Positions 47,474-55,429 of a DNA stretch of 64,000 nucleotides are shown piece by piece (the stretch's first letter is position 1; every line of letters begins with the position of its first letter). The DNA is taken from NCBI RefSeq assembly GCF_001465835.2, contig NZ_CP013661.2, forward strand, positions 3,154,501 to 3,218,500, read 5' to 3'. A model generated the notes under the pieces. That model ran no database searches and was not told where the DNA came from. It saw only the letters and a list, made by a program, of their open reading frames with translations. The DNA comes from Planococcus kocurii (GTDB lineage: Bacteria; Bacillota; Bacilli; Bacillales_A; Planococcaceae). The translations under genes were made by a program, and so were the position numbers.

Positions 47474-48759
47474 ATGGTAAAGTTACCGAAAAGTTTATTG
47501 AGATTGCGGGTAGAATTGGTGCACAGCGTCACCTTGTAGCAGTTCGTGATGGTTTTGTTTCTATCATGCCGTTAATTATTGTAGGATCACTGGCTATTTT
47601 AATCAATAACTTTCCGCCATTAGGTTCTTTCAATTTTGTAGAATGGATGAATGGCGTATTAGGTGAAGGAAACTGGCAAGCGGTCGGGGGGAGTATTTGG
47701 AATGGAACATTCGCAGTTTTAGGACTTTTAGTTGCCTTTTCGATTGCTTACAATCTAGCAAAGTCCTATGAAATAGATGGTTTGTCTGCAGGTTTAATAT
47801 CTGCTGCAGCTTACATTATGCTTGTTCCAGTAACAGAAGATTGGGGATTGAACTTTGCTTGGCTGGGAGCTCAAGGTTTGTTTGTTGCAATGATTCTTTC
47901 AATTGGTTTGACAGAGTTATTCCGAATTTTAGTAAAATCACGATGGACCATTAAAATGCCAGAAGGTGTTCCTGAAGGGGTTGCACGTTCATTCCAAGCT
48001 TTAATTCCAGCAACCATTATCTTAATTTTAGTGGGTTGCTTCCAGGCCCTTATGAGTATTTTTGCCGAGATAAGTGTATTTGAATTTATCTTTATCGTGA
48101 TTCAACAACCGCTACAAGGACTCGGAAATACACTGCCAGCCGCAATTTTTATTGCCTTTTTGAATCACTTATTGTGGTTCTTCGGGTTACATGGAACCAA
48201 TATTATTGGCTCTATTATTGAACCACTGTATTTGCCCTTGATTCAAGAAAACTTAGAACTCTTCAAAAGTGGGGTTTCCGCATTTGATGTGCCAAATACA
48301 GTAACTAAGCCATTTCTTGATTCGTATGTATTTATGGGGGGATCAGGTACAACAATTGCGTTAATCGCAGCGATTTTTATTGTCATCAGAAAAGAAAAAA
48401 ATCATCCTTATCGCGAAGTTGGAAAACTTTCTTCTCCAGCCGCAATATTCAATATCAACGAACCTGTAATTTTTGGCTTACCGATTGTACTTAATCCGGC
48501 TATGTTAATCCCATTCATAATGGTGCCTGTAACCTTAACCGTCACTTCTTATCTAGCTCTGTCTAGCGGCTTGGTACCAAAGACTGTTGCCATAATTCCG
48601 TGGACTACACCACCCATTTTAAGTGGTTATTTAGTGACAGGTGGGAGTTGGCGAGGGGTTGCACTGCAAGTATTTAATCTGGTGCTCGCTACATTGATGT
48701 ATATTCCATTTGTTATAGTAGGAGCAAGAGCTTTAAGAAAACAAGCGGGGAGAGAATAA
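47470..48759 (+). CDS. PTS lactose/cellobiose-family EIIC permease
   Basis: 429 residues with about ten membrane segments. Family motifs include the LWFFGLHGTNIIG block and FNINEPVIFGLPIVLNP, the substrate-binding region of lactose/cellobiose/chitobiose IIC. It brings in a beta-linked disaccharide coupled to phosphorylation by the EIIA and EIIB proteins encoded next. ATGA overlap with the GH4 gene. By gene content ChbC or CelB/LicC are both fitting names; the sugar is not proven. Confidence 0.9.
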   Translation: MNGKVTEKFIEIAGRIGAQRHLVAVRDGFVSIMPLIIVGSLAILINNFPPLGSFNFVEWMNGVLGEGNWQAVGGSIWNGTFAVLGLLVAFSIAYNLAKSYEIDGLSAGLISAAAYIMLVPVTEDWGLNFAWLGAQGLFVAMILSIGLTELFRILVKSRWTIKMPEGVPEGVARSFQALIPATIILILVGCFQALMSIFAEISVFEFIFIVIQQPLQGLGNTLPAAIFIAFLNHLLWFFGLHGTNIIGSIIEPLYLPLIQENLELFKSGVSAFDVPNTVTKPFLDSYVFMGGSGTTIALIAAIFIVIRKEKNHPYREVGKLSSPAAIFNINEPVIFGLPIVLNPAMLIPFIMVPVTLTVTSYLALSSGLVPKTVAIIPWTTPPILSGYLVTGGSWRGVALQVFNLVLATLMYIPFVIVGARALRKQAGRE

Positions 48760-48761
48760 AG

Positions 48762-49100
48762 ATGCAAACAGTAGAAGAAATCCAAATGTTGTCATTCACG
48801 ATCATTTTACATGCTGGAAACGCACGGTCTAGTTCAATGGAAGCGATTGCTTTGGCAAAAAACTATAAATTTGATGAATCTCGCAAAAAAATTGCAGAAG
48901 CCGAAGAGGAATTTACTATAGCCCATCAGCAGCAAACTAAGCTTTTGCAAGAAGAAGCGAACGGAGAAGTCAACCTAATTTCTGTGATTTTAGTTCATGC
49001 CCAAGATCATTTGATGACAGCAATAACAGTGAAAGACTTAGCGAGTGAAATGATCGATATGTATGAAAAAATGCAAATGATTGAGGAGGCAAAAAAATGA
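48762..49100 (+). CDS. PTS lactose/cellobiose-family EIIA
   Basis: 112 residues, trimeric helical-bundle type. H79 in VILVHAQDHLMTA is at the position of the phosphorylated histidine (H78 in lactococcal LacF). N-terminal SFTIILHAGNARSSSMEAI segment typical. It accepts phosphate from HPr and gives it to EIIB. Two bases after EIIC; overlaps EIIB by four. Confidence 0.92.
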   Translation: MQTVEEIQMLSFTIILHAGNARSSSMEAIALAKNYKFDESRKKIAEAEEEFTIAHQQQTKLLQEEANGEVNLISVILVHAQDHLMTAITVKDLASEMIDMYEKMQMIEEAKK

Positions 49101-49399
49101 AAATTATTTTGGTATGTTCTGCCGGAATGTCTACTTCTATGCTAGTGAACAAAATGAAAAAAGCGGCTGAAGAAAGACAGATGAACGTAGAAATTAGTGC
49201 AGTCGCAGAATCACAATTAAAAAATAATTTAGAAAAAATTGATGTCGTCTTGATTGGTCCACAAGTTAGATACCTTGAAAAAAAGATTAAACAACAAGTA
49301 GAACCACTGGGAATCAAAGTGGATATTATTAATCAGATGGCATATGGAATGATGCAAGGCGACAAAGTATTAGACCAGGCGATTGAGTTAAAGGGATAA
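49097..49399 (+). CDS. PTS lactose/cellobiose-family EIIB
   Basis: 100 residues with the phosphocysteine C7 in ILVCSAGMSTSMLV. It passes phosphate from EIIA to the incoming sugar on EIIC. Order C-A-B here differs from B-C-A in E. coli chb. A stem-loop (ACTAAGCTA at 49424, TAGCTTAGT at 49446, no T run) lies between it and the HPr gene and may set transcript stability. Confidence 0.92.
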   Translation: MKIILVCSAGMSTSMLVNKMKKAAEERQMNVEISAVAESQLKNNLEKIDVVLIGPQVRYLEKKIKQQVEPLGIKVDIINQMAYGMMQGDKVLDQAIELKG

Positions 49400-49528
49400 G
49401 GTACTATAGCGGTATTCACCTATACTAAGCTATCGTTTGCTTTGGTAGCTTAGTTAATACTTATGAAAAAATGGAAAATATTGCGGAAAAAATTTGGGAA
49501 ACACAAATAGCGAAGGAGTTTGAAGAAG

Positions 49529-49810
49529 ATGGTTAGTCAACAATTTACAATTACAGATGAATTGGGAATCCATGCGCGTCCTGCAACAATTTTAGTAAAC
49601 GTAGCAAACAAGTTTGAAGCAGATGTCAAATTGGTTTATAACCAAAAAACGGTCAATTTAAAATCCATACTAGGGGTTATGTCTTTAGGAATTGCATTTG
49701 GTTCTGAGTTCGACATTAAAGCTGATGGCAGCGACGAACAAGAGGCATTAAATGAATTAGAAAAAACATTGCTAAACGAAAAACTAGCCAAAATAAGTGT
49801 TCGCAAATAA
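49529..49810 (+). CDS. HPr family phosphocarrier protein within the sugar operon
   Basis: 93 residues from the ATG at 49529, 10 bases after AGGAG. H15 (LGIHARPAT) is the PTS phosphorylation site and S46 (LKSILGV) is the HPr-kinase site, so it can in principle serve both transport and CcpA regulation. In contrast, Crh proteins lack His15. The main ptsH gene normally precedes ptsI, which is not here, so this is probably a second, operon-specific HPr. No enzyme I gene lies in the window. Confidence 0.85.
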   Translation: MVSQQFTITDELGIHARPATILVNVANKFEADVKLVYNQKTVNLKSILGVMSLGIAFGSEFDIKADGSDEQEALNELEKTLLNEKLAKISVRK

Positions 49811-49945
49811 AAAATACATGTGGATAGTAGGGGGGATGACGATAAAAATAAAAATACAACTCTGTCACAGCGAGAGAAAAAGGTATGTTGTTAGACATAT
49901 TAACAGCGGTAGAGATACTTTTAACTACGAACTAGACAAGTTTAA

Positions 49946-50027
49946 GCAATAATTTCACACTTCTAGGCACAAAAATACGTATTTAAGAAGGCATGAAGTA
50001 AGTGAAGCGAAGTGTGAAATTTATTGC
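49946..50027. repeat. Long inverted repeat, 18-19 bp arms
   Basis: GCAATAATTTCACACTTC (49946-49963) and GAAGTGTGAAATTTATTGC (50009-50027) are reverse complements apart from one extra T, with 45 bases between. Too long a loop for an ordinary terminator and no T tract; could be a remnant of a small mobile element. Confidence 0.6.
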
Positions 50028-50244
50028 CCATGTTATTGTGAAGAGTGGAGTTCTTTTTTCTCCAATCCTCCTTTCAACATTTTTAAGGTGTCTAGAGGAC
50101 AGCACAGAGATTATAGAATGACTGAGTATCGACTGTACCTCTTACAATCATCGTCTCGAGCTTTTCTGCAAAGACTGTTTTAATGGGAGAGGCGAGTGTA
50201 TTGGATTATTACTTTTCCAGCAAGAGTTCATAAAATATGCCATT

Positions 50245-50418
50245 TAAGTACAGAAAACAGAGGATTGGCGATAGTACTTTGTAACCGAGCATTTATTTTC
50301 GGTTACTCTATAGAAATTTTGCCATATAAAAACATCCCAAAAGTTAGATTTAAACTCCAACTTTTGGGATGCATCACCAAATGCTTCTTTCAAAATGGTT
50401 ACTCAACAATCGCACCCG
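50245..50418 (+). repeat. Dispersed intergenic repeat, copy A
   Basis: Begins with AGTACAGAAAACAGAGGATT and GGCGAT, carries the hairpins GTAACCGA/TCGGTTAC and CATCCCAAAAGTT/AACTTTTGGGATG, and ends with TTCTTTCAAAATGGTTACTC then AACAATCG. The start and end blocks recur at 54208-54373 and, in part, at 61720-61868. Confidence 0.65.
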
Positions 50419-50430
50419 TTTGTGAAAAAC

Positions 50431-50877
50431 TCATTTCAAATATTTTTTCATATATACCTTAGTTTCATCTTGATCGACAATAACCCACCCTCGTTTTTGA
50501 TAAAATAATACATTTTCAGTGAATAAAACATGAGTAGCCAATTTCATCTCTGAATATCCTCTATTTCTTATCTCCTGTTCTGCAAAGTTTAGTAAAAACT
50601 TCCCTAAACCTTTAGCTTGAAAGCCAGGATCTATAGCAATATTAGCAAGTGATGCATAATCTTCTTCCAATACTAATACCAATCCAGCGATTAGTTGGTT
50701 ATTAAACTCCACAACCCAAACTGGAAAAAAAGCTATTTCATCCTTATAATCTACATTCATTGGAGGTAGATTGTTAATGTTTATCCTATCCGAATACTTT
50801 AAATAAGCTGAATGCATGCATTTTTGAAGCTCATCAGCATCAGTTAAAGTTGCTTTTCTTATATTCCAACTAGTCAT
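50431..50877 (-). CDS. GNAT family N-acetyltransferase
   Basis: 148 residues. Acetyl-CoA motif A is LANIAIDPGFQAKGLGKFLL (about 85-104; Q/RxxGxG/A as QAKGLG). An N-terminal MTSWNIRKATLTDADEL start is typical. Substrate unknown. GAAGGAGAG lies before the ATG. A repeat block lies directly upstream (50901-51006). Confidence 0.85.
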   Translation of the reverse strand: MTSWNIRKATLTDADELQKCMHSAYLKYSDRININNLPPMNVDYKDEIAFFPVWVVEFNNQLIAGLVLVLEEDYASLANIAIDPGFQAKGLGKFLLNFAEQEIRNRGYSEMKLATHVLFTENVLFYQKRGWVIVDQDETKVYMKKYLK

Positions 50878-50900
50878 TCTTAAAGCTCTCCTTCACCTAA

Positions 50901-51006
50901 TTATTTAACCCAACATGCCGATAAGCCGTAACATCAATAGCCCAATTTGTACTTTCTTTCTATAAATAGTTCACTTCTGTACAGGAAATAAAGGATTGTC
51001 GATACA
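50901..51006 (-). repeat. Dispersed repeat block, copy B
   Basis: TTATTTAACC-C-AACA, then CCGATAAGCC, recurs at 54905 (copy E) with the same inner spacing. About 70 bases on, TGTACAGGAAATAAAGGATT and GTCGATAC resemble the start of copies A and D. The block sits just upstream of the GNAT start codon on the minus strand. Confidence 0.55.
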
Positions 51007-51100
51007 TATATTAAAAACTAGCTGGTCCACTGCGTACTAAGTAGTATTGGTAAATAAACATTGTTTATTTTTGTGGAGTAATTATAGCTGTTTGAACGAA

Positions 51101-51757
51101 CTAGCATGTTTCCTCTAACTTTTGAATCTCTGAGCGGGAAATTACATAGACACTGCCAAGAATATCGATTTTACCTTCCTTTATACGTAGTGCGCAATCC
51201 TTATTCGATGCATAAATCTTCATTTCTTCTGAAAGGGAAGAGAGGTCGTTTAAAATCAAAGCCATATTATTTTCAAGATCAAAGTGAGACAAAACGGAAA
51301 AATCGTCAAGACCAATGCCGTCATAAATGATGTTTTCTTCAACTGGATAGCCAAAGTTTTTTGAGCATAACCAGTTAGCTGCCATATTAATCGCACCAGC
51401 GCTTGCGCCAATCACAATGGCATTACTTTTTCGGATGCATTCCGACAATCCGTAGGCCATTAAAAATTCATTTTGTTTAAGCGTATCGCCACCTAACAAG
51501 AAAATGACGGAAGCGTTTTGAATGAGCGTCTGGGCAGCATCTTTCTGTACACAATAATCGATTAAATAGTAGTCATCAAATAAAATGTCCGCATGGTGAA
51601 GCCATGAGCGTTCAATGGCACCATCTACTCGAGCGTCTAACGGATTCGAGCTAATCATAACGAGTGATTTTCTTTCCGTTATATCATCTCGTAACATTTG
51701 ACTCAAACGCTCAGGAAAAAAATCGGTAAACCAACCTAAATAATAATGAGTGTTCAT
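51101..51757 (-). CDS. Peptidase S51-like / type 1 glutamine amidotransferase-like protein
   Basis: 218 residues from the ATG at 51757, 6 bases after GGAGG; an upstream ATG (51793) adds 12 residues but has no ribosome site. Nucleophile-elbow motif GASAG with S119, preceded by FLLGGDT (86-92), as in dipeptidase E and related S51 hydrolases with serine in place of the amidotransferase cysteine. Substrate not assigned. Single gene on minus. Confidence 0.82.
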   Translation of the reverse strand: MNTHYYLGWFTDFFPERLSQMLRDDITERKSLVMISSNPLDARVDGAIERSWLHHADILFDDYYLIDYCVQKDAAQTLIQNASVIFLLGGDTLKQNEFLMAYGLSECIRKSNAIVIGASAGAINMAANWLCSKNFGYPVEENIIYDGIGLDDFSVLSHFDLENNMALILNDLSSLSEEMKIYASNKDCALRIKEGKIDILGSVYVISRSEIQKLEETC

Positions 51758-51911
51758 AAATACCTCCAGATCAACGTACAAGTAATTAACCATCTTACAT
51801 TTTCTTTTCTAAAACGTTTATTCATTACTTGTGTTTAATTATGAAAACCCAAATAAGTGAGTAATTCGTCTGTTCTTGACTAGTAAAACCACCATTCTTT
51901 TAATTCAAAAA

Positions 51912-52466
51912 TCATTTTTTTCTGTTGAGCCAATTCTCTCTTGTTAACTTCATATGAATCGAATCAATCCAGTCGCCTTCGAACTGCAGGTCGTTTTTAT
52001 CAATGCCAGATAGTACAAAGCCAACCTTTGCATAAACACGCTTGGCTCTTGGATTAAAGTCAAAAACACTTAAAGTTAGGTGGGTGAGTGTCGTATTTTG
52101 AAATACGTAATCGATGATCAGTTGAGTTGCTTCTGTTCCCAAACCTTGATTTCTTCCCCTCGGTCCAATGAGAATTCTGAAATTCATACCATGGTTTTCT
52201 TCATCGTATGCATTGATCACCACTTCTCCTACTAAGACATCTTTGGATGAGTCAACAATCGCAAGATCTAAGCGATCCGTTTGGCTATTTCTTGTCTTGT
52301 ACCAATGGAGAGTCGCTTCCCGATCAAAATCCGAATGGCTTCCTGTCAGTTTTAATACTTCTGGATCCTTTAAACATTCCTCTATAAACGAAAAATCCTC
52401 ATTCTTAAACGGTCTAAGAATTACTTTATCTCCGATTAGTAGTGGCTTATCACCTAGATCGACCAT
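51912..52466 (-). CDS. GNAT acetyltransferase, RimJ/RimL type
   Basis: 184 residues. VILRPFKNEDFSFIEECLKD near the N-terminus and the acetyl-CoA loop GPRGRNQGLGTEA (about 105-117) define the family; HLTLSVFDFNPRAKRVYAKVGF follows. The ATG at 52466 is preferred to one at 52490 since AAGGAAGGACG lies between them. Target (ribosomal protein, drug or small amine) unknown. Confidence 0.85.
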   Translation of the reverse strand: MVDLGDKPLLIGDKVILRPFKNEDFSFIEECLKDPEVLKLTGSHSDFDREATLHWYKTRNSQTDRLDLAIVDSSKDVLVGEVVINAYDEENHGMNFRILIGPRGRNQGLGTEATQLIIDYVFQNTTLTHLTLSVFDFNPRAKRVYAKVGFVLSGIDKNDLQFEGDWIDSIHMKLTRENWLNRKK

Positions 52467-52490
52467 TCTTTTTACACGTCCTTCCTTCAT

Positions 52491-52767
52491 TTAATGTCGA
52501 CTACGGCATGACTCCTGCGCGAAAGGGCGTAGCAACAAGTGTTTAGCAACCGGACAAGGGGATCATGTCAGCTGCTCCATATAAAGCGGATGAGTAGATT
52601 GTAAGGAATCTACTTCCCTTTTGAGGTGGCTCGCTTTTTAGTTGCTGTAAACTTATGTCACTTAAGTATAAGAAAACAGAGGATTATTTATAATTAAATG
52701 TATATTATAATTGTTAAAAAAATTCAAATGGTTTAAAGTTAGGAAAACACCTAAAGGAGAATAGATC
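52491..52767. other. Intergenic region with degenerate palindromic repeat
   Basis: The stretch from about 52498 (GACTACGGCATGACTCCTGC) to 52570 resembles the abundant GC-rich palindromic repeats of Bacillaceae genomes in a decayed form. A GTAGATT/AATCTAC hairpin lies at about 52592-52611. A partial dispersed repeat (AGTATAAGAAAACAGAGGAT) lies at about 52665-52685 (copy C). The desaturase promoter must be in the final 90 AT-rich bases. Confidence 0.5.
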
Positions 52768-53661
52768 ATGTTAAATTCAGATTTAGATATACGCTTAGAA
52801 CCACGCCTTAAAGAATTATATCAATTACATAAGGAACGTTCTGCAAATATTGATTGGAGCTATCACGAATTTATACCATGGGACAAGGCCATGTCCTTTA
52901 AACGAGTTCCTTGGGAGGAGAGTCAAGTAACTCTTCCAGAAGGTGTAGTTATTGCGGTAGAAACAGCGTTACTTACAGAAGTAAATTTACCTTGGTATAC
53001 TTCGCATTTGGATTATACATTTAAAAATTCAATGGAAGTCATAAATGATTTCGTACGCACTTGGACGGCTGAAGAAGACCAGCACTCTAACTTACTGGAA
53101 ACGTATTTATTGGTGACACGAAATGTTGATCCCGTAAGATTGCATCAATTAAGAAAACGAGTAGTTGAGAGTGGTTGGTTTCCAGATTTCACGAATCCTC
53201 TAGCAACAATGGCCTATACTACTTTGCAAGAGTTAGCTACACTCGTTTTTTATAATAATGTAGCTAAGGTAGCGGGTCTTTACGACAAAGATTTAGCAAC
53301 ATTACTTCGACGTGTAGCGAAAGACGAAGCACTTCATTATGCATTCTATCGCGACACAGTGAAAGCCCATCTTGAACTTGATCCGAATTTCATTGTTTTT
53401 TTTGAGAAAGTAATTATTAATTTTTCTATGCCAGGTGCCGTTATGCCAGACTTTAAGGATAGAATGAAAACCATTGCCATAGATACGAATTATGGACCAC
53501 TCCAATACTTTGACCAAGTATTAGATGTCGTTATTAAATATTGGGATATTGCCAACTTGCAGCCTACTAGCGAAGATGCCAAACAATCACAAGCGAATAT
53601 ATTGAAATATCATGGGCGTTTAAAAAGAATCAAAGAGCGTCAGGAAAAAAATAAAAGGTAG
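52768..53661 (+). CDS. Soluble acyl-ACP desaturase (ferritin-like diiron)
   Basis: 297 residues. Diiron ligands fit the plant/actinobacterial stearoyl-ACP desaturase pattern: E65 in AVETALL, E103-x-x-H106 in AEEDQH, E155 in TLQEL, and E187-x-x-H190 in DEALHYAF. It should introduce a double bond into fatty acids on acyl carrier protein with O2 and electrons from ferredoxin. Bacillus usually relies on the membrane desaturase Des, so a soluble enzyme is notable. RBS AAAGGAG. Next gene after 23 bases. Confidence 0.88.
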   Translation: MLNSDLDIRLEPRLKELYQLHKERSANIDWSYHEFIPWDKAMSFKRVPWEESQVTLPEGVVIAVETALLTEVNLPWYTSHLDYTFKNSMEVINDFVRTWTAEEDQHSNLLETYLLVTRNVDPVRLHQLRKRVVESGWFPDFTNPLATMAYTTLQELATLVFYNNVAKVAGLYDKDLATLLRRVAKDEALHYAFYRDTVKAHLELDPNFIVFFEKVIINFSMPGAVMPDFKDRMKTIAIDTNYGPLQYFDQVLDVVIKYWDIANLQPTSEDAKQSQANILKYHGRLKRIKERQEKNKR

Positions 53662-53684
53662 TTGTATGAAAGGGTGTTTTTATC

Positions 53685-53939
53685 ATGAAAACAACTTGCG
53701 AAATATGTGGAAAAGAAACGAAAGATCAAGTAAGTTATTTGGAACTTGAAACGTGGGAATTTAATTTTTTAAAGAAAGAGAATAAAGACTTTTACTCTAT
53801 TTGTTTTAATTGTTTTGATAAACATACGAATAACTTTATTGACCAAGAAATGGATCTTGAATTGAGAAAAAAACGTTCTCGTTTGGTGAATCGAGAGGTC
53901 CAAGAAGAAATCGAGGCTATTCTTGAAATCGAAAATTAA
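53685..53939 (+). CDS. Small Cys-rich protein, possible zinc ribbon
   Basis: 84 residues. Two CxxC pairs, CEICGK (4-9) and CFNCFDKH (44-51), could bind one zinc or iron. The rest is charged and helical (FIDQEMDLELRKKRSRLVNREVQEEIEAILEIEN). No family was recognised. It follows the desaturase by 23 bases, so it is probably cotranscribed; it might be an accessory or electron-transfer protein, but nothing proves that. Confidence 0.7.
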   Translation: MKTTCEICGKETKDQVSYLELETWEFNFLKKENKDFYSICFNCFDKHTNNFIDQEMDLELRKKRSRLVNREVQEEIEAILEIEN

Positions 53940-53965
53940 TTCCTCAGCTCTATTTATGAGCCTAA

Positions 53966-54136
53966 ATTGAATCTCTTAAAACAGTATTACAAGTACGTAA
54001 TGTAGTAAAGACGCATCACTTTAGTGAAATAGATGAAATGTGGATTGGTGAAAAGAAAATCCAACTAGGTTCTAATGATATTCACACGGCAAGAATAAAT
54101 AATTGCATCCTTAAATATGAGGAACCGAGGAAATAG
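53966..54136 (+). pseudogene. Possible gene remnant, 56 codons without a start
   Basis: An open frame bounded by a stop at 53963 reads as plausible protein (KTHHFSEIDEMWIGEKK, then IQLGSNDIHTARINN) but has no usable start codon until an inner ATG. It is followed 15 bases later by a good terminator. It may be the 3' end of a gene whose 5' part was lost. No homology claimed. Confidence 0.3.
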
Positions 54137-54151
54137 GCGTCGGAAAAAAGG

Positions 54152-54183
54152 AAAGTCATCTTCTTTGGAGGATGGCTTTTTCA
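54152..54183 (+). terminator. Terminator after the desaturase region
   Basis: AAAGTCATC/GATGGCTTT stem with a 10-base loop and TTTTTC. Confidence 0.7.
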
Positions 54184-54207
54184 GTTGTCTAGCTTAATTT
54201 TACAATC

Positions 54208-54373
54208 GGCGTAGAGAAAACAGAGGATTGTCGATACTATTTTCATTTCTGAACAAAGAATCTCATTTGGTTTTATTTACTTCATATGAATTTATATGAT
54301 GAGGTTAGTCTTTGCCTCAATTCTAAAACAAAGGCTATTCTTTTCTAAAAAGTTTACTCAACAATCGTATCCG
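54208..54373 (+). repeat. Dispersed intergenic repeat, copy D
   Basis: Begins GTAGAGAAAACAGAGGATTG-TCGATACTA. Contains the stem TAGTCTTTG/CAAAGGCTA, followed by TTCTTTTCTAAAAAGTTTAC and TCAACAATCG, the same end as copy A. Confidence 0.65.
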
Positions 54374-54395
54374 ATTATGGATATAGATAAATTGG

Positions 54396-54794
54396 TTAAC
54401 CTTCCACAAGTCCGTAGTATTTAAGGAGTTTCCCCTCTGATTCTACGAGTAAAATTGGCCCTGCAACTTCATCCGATTCTTCAGCTGAATAAATTTTTGC
54501 ACCAACAGGCAACTTGTTCGACATACCATCTTCAAAGTTTGTATCAGTATCATTTCTTGTTTTTATTTCTCCTACCTGTTTATCTTTGGTTAAAGACAGT
54601 TCTTCAACCCACTCAATTCCAGTCTGATAAATCACACCATCGAGTTGAAATATATCAGCCTTAGGGTCTAATGTTAAAATCTCTTTTGCGTCCGGATTTT
54701 GAGTTGTATAAGTTTCTGGTGTAATTGAAGAATTAGAACATCCAATAGTTGTTGATAAAATAAAAACAGACAAACTTAAAAATAATATTCGCAT
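54396..54794 (-). CDS. Small lipoprotein of unknown function
   Basis: 132 residues. Short signal peptide with lipobox STTIGC, giving a lipidated C19. The mature part is acidic, without recognised domain. Length and the KLLKYYGLVEG end do not point to a known family. RBS AAGGAGGG precedes the start. Single gene. Confidence 0.75.
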   Translation of the reverse strand: MRILFLSLSVFILSTTIGCSNSSITPETYTTQNPDAKEILTLDPKADIFQLDGVIYQTGIEWVEELSLTKDKQVGEIKTRNDTDTNFEDGMSNKLPVGAKIYSAEESDEVAGPILLVESEGKLLKYYGLVEG

Positions 54795-54904
54795 TCTCAG
54801 CTAATCCCTCCTTTTATCGTTAGACGGATAAAGGGTAAAGAAGTTACCAATATATTCTACAAAATGGTCCTTTTGTTAAAGGTTATGTTCTCTTAATGAC
54901 ATTA

Positions 54905-54998
54905 TTATTTAACCGAACACACCGATAAGCCCTTGCATTAACATTAACAATGACTTTCCATAAAGACAGTCCCCATTTAACAGGAAATAAAAAACAAC
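54905..54998 (-). repeat. Dispersed repeat block, copy E
   Basis: TTATTTAACC-G-AACA, CCGATAAGCC and, further on, TTAACAGGAAATAAAAAACA match copy B at 50901 in order and spacing. Both copies precede minus-strand genes. Confidence 0.55.
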
Positions 54999-55182
54999 TC
55001 ATTTAGAATTGTATTTAATTTAAGGGAAATCAGATAATTCTTTCATATACTCGGGTAATTTGATTGTACCTTATTTCAATAATATAGTTGATAGAGAACA
55101 TTTCTCGTTTTAGCTAGTCCTCCTTGCAAAAAGAATTTTTAACATTAAAGTCGCATTTTTGACTAATATATTTGTCATTTTG

Positions 55183-55195
55183 AAACGTATCGTTT
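55183..55195. promoter_or_regulatory. Probable operator of the XRE regulator
   Basis: AAACG-TAT-CGTTT is a perfect 5-3-5 dyad 28 bases before the XRE start. A possible -35 (TTGAAA, 55180) overlaps it and TTATAA (55205) could be the -10, though 19 bases apart. Position suggests autoregulation. Confidence 0.5.
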
Positions 55196-55222
55196 ACACT
55201 TTAGTTATAAAGAGGTGAAGAC

Positions 55223-55429
55223 ATGAAAACAAAGTTAAAGGAGTTAAGGGCGAGTTTAGGTATAAATCAAACAGAATTGGCGAAACGTGCAAAGATTTCA
55301 CGCCAAACCGTAAGTTTGATCGAACGCGAAGAGTTTATGCCTTCGTTGCTCATTGCAATGAAGATTGCGCGGGTCTTTGATAAACCGGTTCAAGAGATTT
55401 TTCAATTCAACGAGGAGGAGTTAGGATGA
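55223..55429 (+). CDS. Small XRE-family HTH regulator
   Basis: 68 residues, almost only a helix-turn-helix domain: LGINQTELAKRAKISRQTVSLIERE (residues 13-37), ending QEIFQFNEEE. Such YgzD/YozG-like mini regulators usually precede membrane protein genes in Firmicutes. Overlaps the next gene by four bases (ATGA). RBS AGAGGTG. Confidence 0.9.
   Translation: MKTKLKELRASLGINQTELAKRAKISRQTVSLIEREEFMPSLLIAMKIARVFDKPVQEIFQFNEEELG

Larger units (their letters stand above)
49811..50430. other. 620-base intergenic region after the HPr gene
   Basis: No convincing gene. A 38-codon frame at 49836-49952 has its ATG directly against GGGGGG, too close for a usual ribosome site. The region contains a long inverted repeat (49946-50027) and a copy of the dispersed repeat (50245-50418), each listed separately. 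Confidence 0.5.
54795..55222. other. Intergenic region between lipoprotein and XRE genes
   Basis: Holds repeat copy E (about 54905-54998) and the XRE promoter/operator area near 55180-55210. No open frame of protein-like character was seen. Confidence 0.5.

Noticed and set aside
49836..49952. 38-codon frame after the HPr gene
   Set aside because: The G-rich stretch touches the ATG with no spacer and the stop overlaps the inverted repeat; too little support.
50196..50462. 88-codon plus-strand frame
   Set aside because: It runs through the dispersed repeat copy A and its hairpins and has no family character.
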